From Cohnella sp. GbtcB17 (lineage in GTDB: Bacteria > Bacillota > Bacilli > Paenibacillales > Paenibacillaceae): a stretch of 40,243 bases of DNA. The stretch is taken from assembly GCF_019091135.1 (NCBI RefSeq), contig NZ_JAGXJW010000068.1, forward strand, positions 1 through 40,243, given 5' to 3'. The notes beneath the pieces are model-generated. The model saw only the letters and a list, made by a program, of their open reading frames with translations, was not told where the DNA came from and did no database searches. The position numbers were made by a program, and so were the translations under genes. The first letter of the stretch is position 1. Each line of letters starts with the position of its first letter. Below, piece by piece: positions 17,312 to 26,300 of the stretch.

Positions 17312-18103
17312 ATGCAGCGTTACTTTATCGATCCCGGACAGATCGACGGCGGCGCCGTCGTGCTGCTGGGGGAGGATGCCAGGCATCTGGCCGCCGTCAT
17401 GCGGGCGAGAGCGGGAGAGAAGTTCATCGCTTGCGACGGATCGGGGCGGGAATGCCTGGCCGAGATCGTCAATATAGAGTCCGGACGCGTTGAAGGACGG
17501 ATCGTCAGCGAGCGCGCGTCCGAGGCGGAGATGGCCTGGCGCGTCGAGGTCGCCCAGAGCCTGCCCAAGGGCGACAAGCTCGAGACGGTCATCCAGAAGG
17601 GGACCGAAGCGGGTGCGTCCGCGTTTTTGCCGTTCCTGTCGCAGCGCACCGTCGTTCAGTACGACGCCCGCAAGGAGGCGAAGCGGCTCGAACGCTGGCG
17701 CAAGATCGCCAAGGAGGCCGCCGAGCAGGCGCATCGCGGCATCGTGCCCGAGGTCGGGGAAGTCGCGTCGTGGAAGGCGCTGCTCGCGCGGTTCGGCGGC
17801 TACGACCGCGTGCTGCTTTGTTATGAGGAAGAAGGGCGCAGCGGCGCTGGGCTGAGGCCCGAGCTCGAAACGTTCGCGCGACGGCCGCGCGAGGGCGCCG
17901 ACCCGGCGTCCCGGCCGAGCCTGCTCGTCGTCGTTGGCCCCGAAGGCGGCTTCGACGAGGCCGAGGCCAGACAGGCGGAGGCCGCGGGAGCGGTTTGCGT
18001 CGGACTGGGCAGGCGCATTTTGCGCACGGAGACGGCGGCGCTCGTGGCGCTCGCCGCGATCGGATACGAATCCGGAGAGATGGGGGAAGCTCGCCATGTC
18101 TAA
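17312..18103 (+). CDS. rsmE: 16S rRNA m3U1498 methyltransferase RsmE
   Basis: Methylates N3 of U1498 in 16S rRNA. 263 aa. The N-terminal PUA-like domain (MQRYFIDPGQI, VVLLGEDARHLAAVMRARAG) precedes a SPOUT (trefoil-knot) domain with KGDKLETVIQKGTEAGASAF, the knot motif VVGPEGGFDEAEA and GLGRRILRTETAALVAL, all conserved in RsmE. GGAGG lies 10 bases before the ATG. The stop overlaps the start of mtaB by 8 bases, so the two are coupled, matching yqeU-yqeV of B. subtilis. A possible -10 (TATGAT, 17266-17271) lies upstream without a convincing -35. Confidence 0.96.
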   Translation: MQRYFIDPGQIDGGAVVLLGEDARHLAAVMRARAGEKFIACDGSGRECLAEIVNIESGRVEGRIVSERASEAEMAWRVEVAQSLPKGDKLETVIQKGTEAGASAFLPFLSQRTVVQYDARKEAKRLERWRKIAKEAAEQAHRGIVPEVGEVASWKALLARFGGYDRVLLCYEEEGRSGAGLRPELETFARRPREGADPASRPSLLVVVGPEGGFDEAEARQAEAAGAVCVGLGRRILRTETAALVALAAIGYESGEMGEARHV

Positions 18104-19445
18104 GGTGGCATTTTATACGCTGGGCTGCAAGGTCAACTTCTACGATACGGAAGCGATGTGGCAGCTTTTTAAAAAAGAAGGTTATGAGCAGGTCGACTTC
18201 GAATCGCGCGCGGCGGACGTGTACGTCATCAATACGTGCACGGTGACCAACACCGGCGACAAGAAAAGCCGGCAGATCATCCGGCGCGCGGTGCGCCGCA
18301 ATCCGGACGCCGTCATCGCGGTGACGGGCTGCTACGCGCAGACGTCGCCCGCCGAGATTCTCGCGATCGAGGGCGTCGACCTCGTCGTCGGCACGCAGGA
18401 CCGGGACAAGCTGATGACGTACGTCGCGGACATCCAGGCCGAACGCAGGCCGGTCAACGCGGTGCGCAACATTATGAAAACGCGCGAATTCGAGGAGCTC
18501 GACGTGCCCGATTTCGCCGATCATACTCGTGCCTTCCTGAAGATCCAGGAGGGTTGCAACAACTTCTGCACCTTTTGCATCATCCCTTGGTCGCGCGGCT
18601 TGTCGCGCAGCCGCAGTCCCGAGAGCGTCCTCGCACAGGCGCGGCAGCTGGTCGCTTCGGGCTACAAGGAGATCGTACTGACAGGCATCCATACGGGCGG
18701 CTACGGCGACGACCTCGAGAATTATCGGCTTGCCGACCTGCTGCGCGATCTGGACAAGGTGGATGGGCTCGAGCGGATCCGCATCAGTTCGATCGAGGCG
18801 AGCCAGATTGACGACGCCATGATCGAGGTGCTGAACGGCTCGAAAAAAATGTGCAGGCATCTCCACATCCCGCTGCAGGCGGGCGACGACGAGGTGCTGA
18901 AGCGGATGCGGCGCAAGTATACGACGGCCGAGTTCGCGGACAAGATCAGGCGGATCAAAGCGGCGATGCCTGGCGTGGCGATCACGACCGACGTCATCGT
19001 CGGGTTCCCGGGGGAGACGGACGCGCATTACGAGCGCGGCTATCGCTTTATGGAAGAGATCGGCTTCGCGGAGATGCACGTGTTCCCTTATTCCAAGCGG
19101 ACGGGAACGCCCGCCGCGCGCATGGACGACCAGGTGGACGACGACGTGAAGCACGGGCGCGTTCAGCAGCTGATCGAGCTGTCCGAACGCATGCAGGCCG
19201 AGTACGCCGAGCGTTGGGTCGGCGAAGTGCTCGAGATCATACCGGAGCGCGGGGAAAAGGGTCCGGCGGGCAGCGGTCTTATGAGCGGCCACGCGGACAA
19301 TTATTTGAACGTCGTATTCAAGGGCGATCCGTCGCTTGTCGGCCAGCTGTGCCGGGTCAGGATCGTCGAGGGCGGCGCGAACGAATGCCGGGGCGAGCTG
19401 GTCGAGGCGCCGGCGGCAGGGCTTATGCCTGCCATGCAGGCTTAA
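18096..19445 (+). CDS. mtaB: tRNA t6A37 methylthiotransferase MtaB
   Basis: Converts t6A to ms2t6A at position 37 of tRNAs reading ANN codons. 449 aa. The N-terminal methylthiotransferase domain (FYTLGCKVNFYDTEAM, NTCTVTN, TGCYAQ) supplies three cysteines for the auxiliary Fe-S cluster. The radical SAM domain has the C-x3-C-x2-C motif in GCNNFCTFCIIPWSRG, and GFPGETDAHYERGYRFMEEIGF lies in its second half. A C-terminal TRAM-like region follows. The ATG at 18096 is chosen by homology and the GGGGGAAG upstream; the frame is open further but would lie inside rsmE. Equivalent to yqeV. Confidence 0.96.
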   Translation: MSKVAFYTLGCKVNFYDTEAMWQLFKKEGYEQVDFESRAADVYVINTCTVTNTGDKKSRQIIRRAVRRNPDAVIAVTGCYAQTSPAEILAIEGVDLVVGTQDRDKLMTYVADIQAERRPVNAVRNIMKTREFEELDVPDFADHTRAFLKIQEGCNNFCTFCIIPWSRGLSRSRSPESVLAQARQLVASGYKEIVLTGIHTGGYGDDLENYRLADLLRDLDKVDGLERIRISSIEASQIDDAMIEVLNGSKKMCRHLHIPLQAGDDEVLKRMRRKYTTAEFADKIRRIKAAMPGVAITTDVIVGFPGETDAHYERGYRFMEEIGFAEMHVFPYSKRTGTPAARMDDQVDDDVKHGRVQQLIELSERMQAEYAERWVGEVLEIIPERGEKGPAGSGLMSGHADNYLNVVFKGDPSLVGQLCRVRIVEGGANECRGELVEAPAAGLMPAMQA

Positions 19446-19461
19446 ATAGGAGGATAACGCA

Positions 19462-20604
19462 ATGTTGGAGATATCGGCAGGCGGCGTCGTATACCGCAAG
19501 AACGGCGGCAAGATCGAGATTCAAATGATCGAGGACCGCTTCGGCAAGACGACGCTGGCCAAGGGCAAGATGGAACCGGGCGAGACCGTCGAACAAACGG
19601 CGCTGCGGGAAATTATGGAGGAGACGGGGATCCGGGGGGACATCCGCTCGCCACTCTCCGTCATTCGCTACCAGTACGAATCGGCGGACAGGGCCACCGT
19701 GCAGAAAGAAGTGCATTATTACCTCGTCGAAGCGAGCGAGGGCACGCTGCAGGCGCAGGTCGAGGAGATTAAAGGCGTGGCCTGGTATTCGCCGGAGGAG
19801 AGCTGGCGGCTGCAGCGCACCGGCGGGTACGACAACAACGACGAAGTGCTGCGCGAAGCGCTTCGCCAGCTCGGCTTCGAGCCCCAGGACGGCCATGTCG
19901 CGGCGGCGGGCCGCTTCCCGATCTGGACGCCGGGCCGTTCGGTCGCTTCGTTTATCGACCATACGCTGCTCAAGGCGGAGGCGCGGACGGCCGATATCGA
20001 GCAGCTGTGCCAGGAGGCGCTTGCCTACCAGTTCTACAGCGTCTGCGTAAACGGACGCTGGGTGCGGCTGAGCCGCGAACGGCTCGGCGGGACGAACGTC
20101 AAAGTGTGCGCCGTCGTCGGCTTCCCGCTCGGCGCGGCAGCGACGCGCGCCAAGGCGTTCGAGGCGGCTGCCGCCGTCGAGGATGGCGCCTCCGAGATCG
20201 ACATGGTGCTGTCGGTCGGCAAGCTGCTCGACCGCGACTTCGATTCGGTCCAGCGCGACATCGCTTCCGTCGTTCGGGCCGTGCAGGGCGGCGCGCTCGT
20301 GAAGGTGATCCTGGAGACCGGCGCGTTGACGGACGAGCTCAAGCGCGAGGCTTGTCGCCTGTCCGAAGCGGCGGGCGCGGACTACGTCAAGACGTCCACG
20401 GGCTTCGGCCCGGGCAAGGCGACGGAGGCGGACATCCGTCTCATGCGGTCGTCCGTGTCGGGACATGTCGGCGTGAAGGCATCGGGCGGCGTTCGCGACG
20501 CCGCGACGGCCGAAGCGATGCTGCTGGCCGGCGCGAGCCGCATCGGCACGAGCTCGGGCATCGCGATCGTCGGCGGCGACCCGGCGGCGGCCGGCGCATA
20601 CTGA
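19462..20604 (+). CDS. NUDIX hydrolase--deoxyribose-phosphate aldolase fusion
   Basis: One 380-aa frame with two enzymes. Residues 1-140 are a NUDIX hydrolase with a complete Nudix box (35-57: G-x5-E-x7-RE-IM-EE-TG-I). Residues 160-380 are a class I deoxyribose-phosphate aldolase (DeoC), beginning at SVASFIDHTLLKAEAR and holding the Schiff-base lysine K310 (YVKTSTGFGPGKAT), K339 (GVKASGG) and D247 (EIDMV). DeoC splits deoxyribose-5-phosphate into glyceraldehyde-3-phosphate and acetaldehyde; the NUDIX substrate is unknown. No ATG, GTG or TTG codon lies in frame at the junction (about residues 131-170), which argues for a true fusion over two genes. AGGAGG is 8 bases before the ATG, 16 bases after mtaB. 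Confidence 0.93.
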   Translation: MLEISAGGVVYRKNGGKIEIQMIEDRFGKTTLAKGKMEPGETVEQTALREIMEETGIRGDIRSPLSVIRYQYESADRATVQKEVHYYLVEASEGTLQAQVEEIKGVAWYSPEESWRLQRTGGYDNNDEVLREALRQLGFEPQDGHVAAAGRFPIWTPGRSVASFIDHTLLKAEARTADIEQLCQEALAYQFYSVCVNGRWVRLSRERLGGTNVKVCAVVGFPLGAAATRAKAFEAAAAVEDGASEIDMVLSVGKLLDRDFDSVQRDIASVVRAVQGGALVKVILETGALTDELKREACRLSEAAGADYVKTSTGFGPGKATEADIRLMRSSVSGHVGVKASGGVRDAATAEAMLLAGASRIGTSSGIAIVGGDPAAAGAY

Positions 20605-20632
20605 CTTAGGACGGCGCTGTCCGTGGCGCTTA

Positions 20633-21616
20633 TTAAGCGGCTGCGGGCATTGCCGGCTTGGCCGGCGGTTTGAACAGGTAGGCGAGCGGCAGCGCCAGCA
20701 GCGAGCAGGCGACGTTAAAGATCGTCTGCGCATGCGCGATCTGGGCCGCGGCGTTGCCCGGCGCGATGTAGGCCGCTGCCGCGAGCAGCTCGTGCCGCAG
20801 CGGATAGAACAGCAGCACGCCGCCGAGGTTGAACGCGATCTGCGACAGCGCGACGAGCTTGCCGCCGCGGCTGCCGCCCAGCGAGACGAGCAGCCCGGTC
20901 GCGCAGGTGCCGACGTTGGCGCCGAGCACGATCGCGACGGCGGTGTCCGGGCTCATGGCGTCCGCGGATACGAAGCCCATCGACATGCCGATGACCGCTG
21001 CGCCGGAGTGGATGAGCGCGGTAAGCACGGCGCCGCCCAGCACGCCGAGCGCTGGTTGCTGCGAGGCCATGTCCATCAGCTGCGCGAACGTGCCTTGCTG
21101 CTGGAGCAGCGGCCCCATCGTGCGCAGCAGCGCGAAGCCGGCGAGCAGCAGGGCGAAGCCCGCGAGCACCGCGCCGCCGAAGCGGCAGGCGTCGTGGATG
21201 CGGCGGGGCAGCGGCGGCAGCGCCCGCCACTCGCCGGACATAAGGGACAGCAGCCACAGCCCGGTCCCGGCGCCCAAGAGAGGCAAGCCGTAGCGGTGGA
21301 GCTCCAGGCTCATCAGCTCCGTCGTCAGGCAGGTGCCGACGTTGGTGCCGAGCAGAATGCCGAAGCAGCGCGCGAACGGCAGGATGCCGCTGTTGACGAG
21401 GCTGATCGTGAGCAGCGTGACGGCGGTACCGCTTTGCAGCAGCGCGCTCGATGCCGTGCCGAGGGCGAAGCCCCGGAGCGGCGTCGACGTCGAGCGCGCG
21501 ACGGCGAGCGCCATGCGGTCGCCGGTCCAGCTTGCAAGCGCGGCCTCCATGACCTTCATGCCGGCGAGCAGCAGCGCCATACCGACGACCGACAGCGAGA
21601 CCAAGTATAGCGTCAT
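20633..21616 (-). CDS. Na/Pi cotransporter family protein
   Basis: 327-aa integral membrane protein with the duplicated PNaS/NptA-type (PF02690-like) repeat: the first half has SSALLQSGTAVTLLTISLVNSG and LLGTNVGTCLTTEL, the second TALIHSGAAVIGMSMGF and VLGANVGTCATGLL. The paired QSG/HSG and G-(T/A)-NVGTC motifs are the transport core. It probably moves phosphate or a similar anion with sodium; the soluble PhoU-like C-terminal domain of longer relatives is absent. The ATG at 21616 has AAGGAG 11 bases upstream. The frame runs open far beyond this start, but that is antisense to other genes. It converges with the NUDIX-DeoC gene and is divergent from the rlmI-like gene. Confidence 0.88.
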   Translation of the reverse strand: MTLYLVSLSVVGMALLLAGMKVMEAALASWTGDRMALAVARSTSTPLRGFALGTASSALLQSGTAVTLLTISLVNSGILPFARCFGILLGTNVGTCLTTELMSLELHRYGLPLLGAGTGLWLLSLMSGEWRALPPLPRRIHDACRFGGAVLAGFALLLAGFALLRTMGPLLQQQGTFAQLMDMASQQPALGVLGGAVLTALIHSGAAVIGMSMGFVSADAMSPDTAVAIVLGANVGTCATGLLVSLGGSRGGKLVALSQIAFNLGGVLLFYPLRHELLAAAAYIAPGNAAAQIAHAQTIFNVACSLLALPLAYLFKPPAKPAMPAAA

Positions 21617-21663
21617 GGGATCGATTCTCCTTTTAGGATTACATAGCCGCGAACGGCAGAGCG

Positions 21664-21680
21664 GACAGGACCGGCCTGTC
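21664..21680. promoter_or_regulatory. Small palindrome in the divergent intergenic region
   Basis: GACAGG-ACCGG-CCTGTC, a perfect 6-bp inverted repeat in the 123-bp gap between the divergent Na/Pi transporter and rlmI-like genes. It could be an operator or a chance palindrome in GC-rich DNA. Confidence 0.3.
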
Positions 21681-21739
21681 ACGTCTCGATCATCGTATGC
21701 GGCGACCGTACAAGACATGATAGAGAAAGGACTGAGCGC

Positions 21740-23158
21740 ATGCCGACCGACAACAAGCCTTTTGCCGTGCTGAACCGCTCGCGACGCCCAAGATTGGAGC
21801 TGGGGCACCCCTGGATTTTTGCCAACGAGATCGAGCGCACCGAAGGCGAACCCGAGCCGGGCGGCCTGCTGGAGGTGCGCGATCACCGGGGACAATTTTT
21901 GGCGACCGGCTATTGGAACCCGGCTTCGCAGATCGCGATCCGGATCGTGGCATATTCGGAGCTGGACGCGCTGGACGAAGCGTTTTTCGAAGCGCGTTTC
22001 CGCGCGTGCCTGGATTACCGCGAGCGGTTCGCGCCGGACGACGAATCGTGCAGGCTCGTATTCGGCGAAGCCGACTTCCTGCCGGGGCTCGTCGTGGACC
22101 GGTTCGACGGCGTGCTCGTCGTCCAGGTGCTGACGCTCGGCATGGACAAGGCGCGCGACGCCTGGCTGCCGGCGCTGGTGCGCGTGTTCGCGCCTAGAGG
22201 CGTCTACGAACGCAGCGACGTCGGCGTCCGTACGCTCGAAGGGCTCGAGGAGCGCACGGGCGTCCTGTACGGCGAATGCCCGCGGTATTTGCAGATCGTG
22301 GAAAACGGCCTGTCCGTTCAGGTCGATATCGAAGGCGGACAAAAAACGGGCTACTTCTTCGATCAAAGGGAAAATCGCGCGGCGATCGAACCGCTCATGC
22401 GGGGCTGGGGCAAACGAAGCGGCATCGTCCTCGAGGAACGCGCTACGGAGGATGGCGTCAGGCCCGTGCCGGTCAACGCCAACGGCAGCGTCGTGACGTT
22501 CCCGTACTGGGACGGCGCCACCGTGCTGGAGTGCTTCGCGCATACCGGCAGCTTCACGCTTCACGCGTGCAAGTACGGCGCCAAGCGCGTCACCTGCCTC
22601 GACATTTCGGAGCACGGCATCGATACGGCCAGAACGAATGTGGCGAACAACGGGTTCGAAGACCGCGTCGAATTTGTCGTCGCCGACGCGTTCGAATATT
22701 TGCGCGAGCAGGTGAGAGGGCGCGAGGAGCGCGCGGCGAGAGCCGGCGCCGGGGCGGAGGGCGCCGCCAAAGGCGGCAAGCCCGAGGCCAAGGTGGACAC
22801 CTCCAAGCCGCTGACCAAGCAGGGGCGCACGTGGGACGTCATTATCCTCGATCCGCCGGCGTTCGCCAAGACGAAGCGCGCCGTGCCGGGCGCGATCCGC
22901 GGTTACAAGGACATCAACCTGCAGGCGATGAAGCTGATCAACGAAGGCGGGTATCTGGTCACGGCGAGCTGCTCGTATCATGTCCGGCCCGAGCTGTTCA
23001 TGGAGACGCTGCTCGAAGCCGCACGGGATGCGGGCAAGGTGCTGCGGCGCATCGTCTGGAACGGGGCGGGGCGCGATCATCCGCAGCTGGTCGGCGTCGA
23101 GGAAGGGCATTACCTGAAGTTCGGCATCTTCGAAGTCAGAAGCCGCAAAGAGCTGTAA
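21740..23158 (+). CDS. RlmI-like class I rRNA methyltransferase
   Basis: 472 aa, resembling 23S rRNA (cytosine-5) methyltransferase RlmI and YwbD of Bacillus. An N-terminal PUA domain (LGHPWIFANEIER, LLEVRDHRGQFLATGYWNP) precedes the family segment GQKTGYFFDQRENR and a Rossmann SAM domain (VLECFAHTGSFTLHACKYGAKRVTCLDIS) with catalytic-loop DPPAF (ILDPPAFAKTK). Two insertions are unusual: about 25 residues after the first strand (GWGKRSGIVLEERATEDGVR) and about 40 charged, Ala/Gly/Lys-rich residues before the DPPAF motif. It is longer than the usual ~395 aa. The ATG at 21740 follows AAAGGACTGAGCGC. A terminator follows. Confidence 0.88.
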   Translation: MPTDNKPFAVLNRSRRPRLELGHPWIFANEIERTEGEPEPGGLLEVRDHRGQFLATGYWNPASQIAIRIVAYSELDALDEAFFEARFRACLDYRERFAPDDESCRLVFGEADFLPGLVVDRFDGVLVVQVLTLGMDKARDAWLPALVRVFAPRGVYERSDVGVRTLEGLEERTGVLYGECPRYLQIVENGLSVQVDIEGGQKTGYFFDQRENRAAIEPLMRGWGKRSGIVLEERATEDGVRPVPVNANGSVVTFPYWDGATVLECFAHTGSFTLHACKYGAKRVTCLDISEHGIDTARTNVANNGFEDRVEFVVADAFEYLREQVRGREERAARAGAGAEGAAKGGKPEAKVDTSKPLTKQGRTWDVIILDPPAFAKTKRAVPGAIRGYKDINLQAMKLINEGGYLVTASCSYHVRPELFMETLLEAARDAGKVLRRIVWNGAGRDHPQLVGVEEGHYLKFGIFEVRSRKEL

Positions 23159-23172
23159 TCGCACGATCGTCG

Positions 23173-23213
23173 GCCGTCCGACCCGCTTTTCTGCGGAGCG
23201 GGCGGCTCTTTTT
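23173..23213 (+). terminator. Terminator after the rlmI-like gene
   Basis: CCCGCT (23182-23187) and AGCGGG (23197-23202), extendable with GCCGTCCG/CGGC pairings, followed by CTCTTTTT. Confidence 0.7.
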
Positions 23214-23248
23214 GAATGTGCGAACGTCTGTGCGGGTGTGGCTTGGTA

Positions 23249-23257
23249 TGGTACAAT
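23249..23257 (+). promoter_or_regulatory. Extended -10 promoter of addBA
   Basis: TGG-TACAAT (23249-23257) fits the TGnTAnAAT extended -10 pattern; no clear -35 is present. It lies 68 bases before the addB start. Confidence 0.5.
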
Positions 23258-23324
23258 GATCGCTAGAATCGTTGAGCGGCTTGGATGATAGAACGAAATC
23301 GTAAGGGAAACGGGGGCGCAGGCC

Positions 23325-26300
23325 ATGAAGCTGAGATTGATCGCGGGCCGCTCGGGCAGCGGCAAGTCGCATTTGATCAAGACGGAGATCGCCGAGCGGA
23401 TCGCCCGGGATCCGGCGGGGCCGCCGCTGCTGCTGATCGTGCCCGAGCAAGCGACATTCCAGACCGAATATGCGCTTGCTTCGGCACCCGGCGCTCGTGG
23501 ATTCATGCGTTTGCAGGTGCTGAGCTTCAGGCGGCTCGCGTTTCGCGTCATGCAGGAGGCCGGCGGCTCCGCCGTCGTGCCGATCGGAGACAACGGCAAG
23601 TCGATGCTCGTCCACAAGGCGCTCGTCCGCAGGCAGGGAGAGCTGAAGCTGTACCGCAGCGGGACCGGCGGCGCGGGGCTGGCCGAGCGAATCGGCGAGC
23701 AGCTGACCGAGTGGAAGCGATACGGGACGAGCCCGGGCGCGCTCCGCTCGGTGCCGCTCGCAGCCGCCGCAGCGTCGGAAGGCGCCGATCCGTCATGGAC
23801 CGGGGGGGCGGTGCGGGACGTCCGGGCGCAGGCGGCTGCCGACGGCCTGCTGTCGGACAAGCTGCACGATCTGTCGCTGCTGTACGAGGACGTCGAGCGC
23901 GAGCTGGAAGGTCATTATATGGACGGCGAGGATGCGCTCGGCTTTTTGATTCGCGGGGCTGGTTCGTCCGCGCTGCTCCAGGGGGCAGAGATCTGGCTAG
24001 ACGGCTTCCACGGATTCACGCCGATGGAGTACGCCGTCATCGAGGAGCTGCTGCGCCGCTGCGTCCGCGTATCGGCCTCGCTCTGCCTGGATCGCCTGTA
24101 CGACGCGGGGGAGGCGCCGGACGAGCTAGATCTGTTCTATCAAACCGCGGATACGTCCGCGCGCTTGTACAGAACCGCCGAAGCGGCCGGCGCTGAGCTG
24201 GAGCCGCCGGTCTTGCTGACGCCGAAGACGCTGCCGCGTTTTGCGGATTGCCCGATGCTGGGCCATCTCGAGCAAGCGATGGACGGCCGCGGGCGATGGG
24301 CCGGCGGCGAGGCGATGCTGCAGCCCGCGCATCCGAACTGCGGGCTGTCGATCCACGAGGCCGCCAGCCGCAGAGCCGAAGCCGAAGCCGCAGCCAGGGA
24401 CATGCTGCGCAGAGTACGCGAAGGGCGGGCGCGCTGGCGGGATATGACCGTATTCGCCCGCAACCTCGCCGATTACGGCGACCTGCTGGCATCCGTCCTG
24501 GACGACTACGGCATTCCCTATTTTATAGACGGCAAGGCTCAGGCTTCGCATCACCCGCTCGTCGAGTTCATCCGCTCGGCGCTCGAATGCGTGATCGGAG
24601 GGTGGCGCTATGAAGCGTTTTTCCGGTGCGCGAAGACCGATCTGCTCCACCCGCAGGGCGGCACCGTGCCGCGAGAAGCGGTCGATACGCTCGAAAATTA
24701 CGTGCTTGCAGCGGGCATCGACGGCTGGCGCTGGCACGACGACCGAAGCTGGTACTCGCTGTCCGGCCGCGACCTGGACGCCGAGGAGGACGAAGACGAA
24801 GACGGGGAGGGGGACCGCAACCCCTCCATGCAGGCGATCCGGGCGACGCGCGACGCGCTGCTGTCTCCGCTTAGAACGCTGGAACGGCGCATCAAGCGCG
24901 CGAGGACGCATTCGGATCTGTGTCGGGCGTTGTTTATGATGCTCGAGGAGACGGGCGCGCCGGACCGGCTGGAGCTGTGGAACCGCCGCGACGAGCTGGC
25001 CGGCGAGCCGCTGCGGGCGAGTATGCACCGGCAGCTGTGGGACGGCGCGATCGGGCTGCTCGATCAGCTCGTGGAGCTGATGGGCGAAGAGCCGGCCGAT
25101 ACGGCGCTGTTCGCCGGCATGCTCGACGCGGGACTGGAGTCGATCCGGCTCGGCGTCGTGCCGCCCTCGCTCGACCGCGTCCTCATCGGGACGCCGGAGC
25201 GCACGCGCACGGACCGTATATCGGTGCTGTACCTGCTCGGCGTGAACGAAGGCGTCCTGCCGATGGCGATCAAGGACGACGGGCTGCTCACCGAAGAAGA
25301 GCGGACGAAGCTGTCCGAATCCGGTCTGCGCTTGGCGCCGAACGCCAGGCGCCGGCTGCTCGACGAGGAGTTTCTCGCTTATCTGGCGCTGACGACGCCT
25401 TCCCGTCATCTGTGGATCAGCTACGCGCTCGCGGACGAAGAAGGCTCCGGCTTGATCCGATCGAGTCTCATCGGCCGCATCCGCGCCTCGTTCCCGGGCA
25501 TTCCGATCCAGAGCGAATCGGCGGAGCCGCAGCCGGGCGCCTCGGACGAAGCCCAGCTGTCGTTCGCCGTTCGCCCGGGGCGCGCGCTGACGCATACGGT
25601 GGCCATGCTGCGCAGGCACCGGCAGGGGGACGCGCTGTCGCCGGGCTGGCGGTCGGCCTACCGCTGGCTGTCGGAGCGCGAACCTTGGCGGTCGCGCCTG
25701 TCCGTCCTGCTCTCCTCGCTGCGCTTCAGCAACGAGGAACGGCCGCTTCGGCCGCAGACGAGCCTGCTGCTATACGGCGAGCGGCTGCTGGCCAGCGTGT
25801 CGCGGATGGAGCGCTTCGTCGCCTGTCCGTTCCGCCACTATGCGGCGCACGGCCTGCGGCTGAAGGAGAGGCGCATGTACCGGGTAGACGCGCCGGATAT
25901 CGGGCAGCTGTTCCACGCCGCGCTGCGGCAGACGACGGAGAAGCTGCTTATGGGCGGCCCGGACGATGGGGACTCGGGGCTGTGGCATGCCGAAGCCGCC
26001 GCGGCCGTCGAGCGGCTGCTGCCGCGCGTTCAGTCGCAAATTCTGCTCTCCTCGAACCGTCATCGCACGATGGCGCGCAAGCTGAGCCGCATCGTCTCGC
26101 AGACGTCCGCCATGCTCGGGGAGCATGCCGCCTTGTCCGCTTTTCGTCCGGTCGGCCTCGAAGTGGACTTCGGTCCGCAGGGCATCATGCCGCCGCTCAG
26201 CCTGTATTTGGGAGACGGCAGATGGATGGACGTCGCGGGCCGGATCGACCGGGTCGACGCAGCGGAGTCGCAGGACGGCACCCTGCTGCGCATTCTCGAC

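Noticed and set aside
17589..19511. 640-codon antisense frame opposite rsmE/mtaB
   Set aside because: Low-complexity Arg-rich shadow of two certain genes.
20633..23860. A minus-strand frame of 1075 codons through the Na/Pi transporter and beyond
   Set aside because: Only the part from 21616 downstream reads as a membrane transporter with an RBS; the upstream part is antisense to the rlmI-like and addB genes and is low-complexity, as expected in high-GC DNA.
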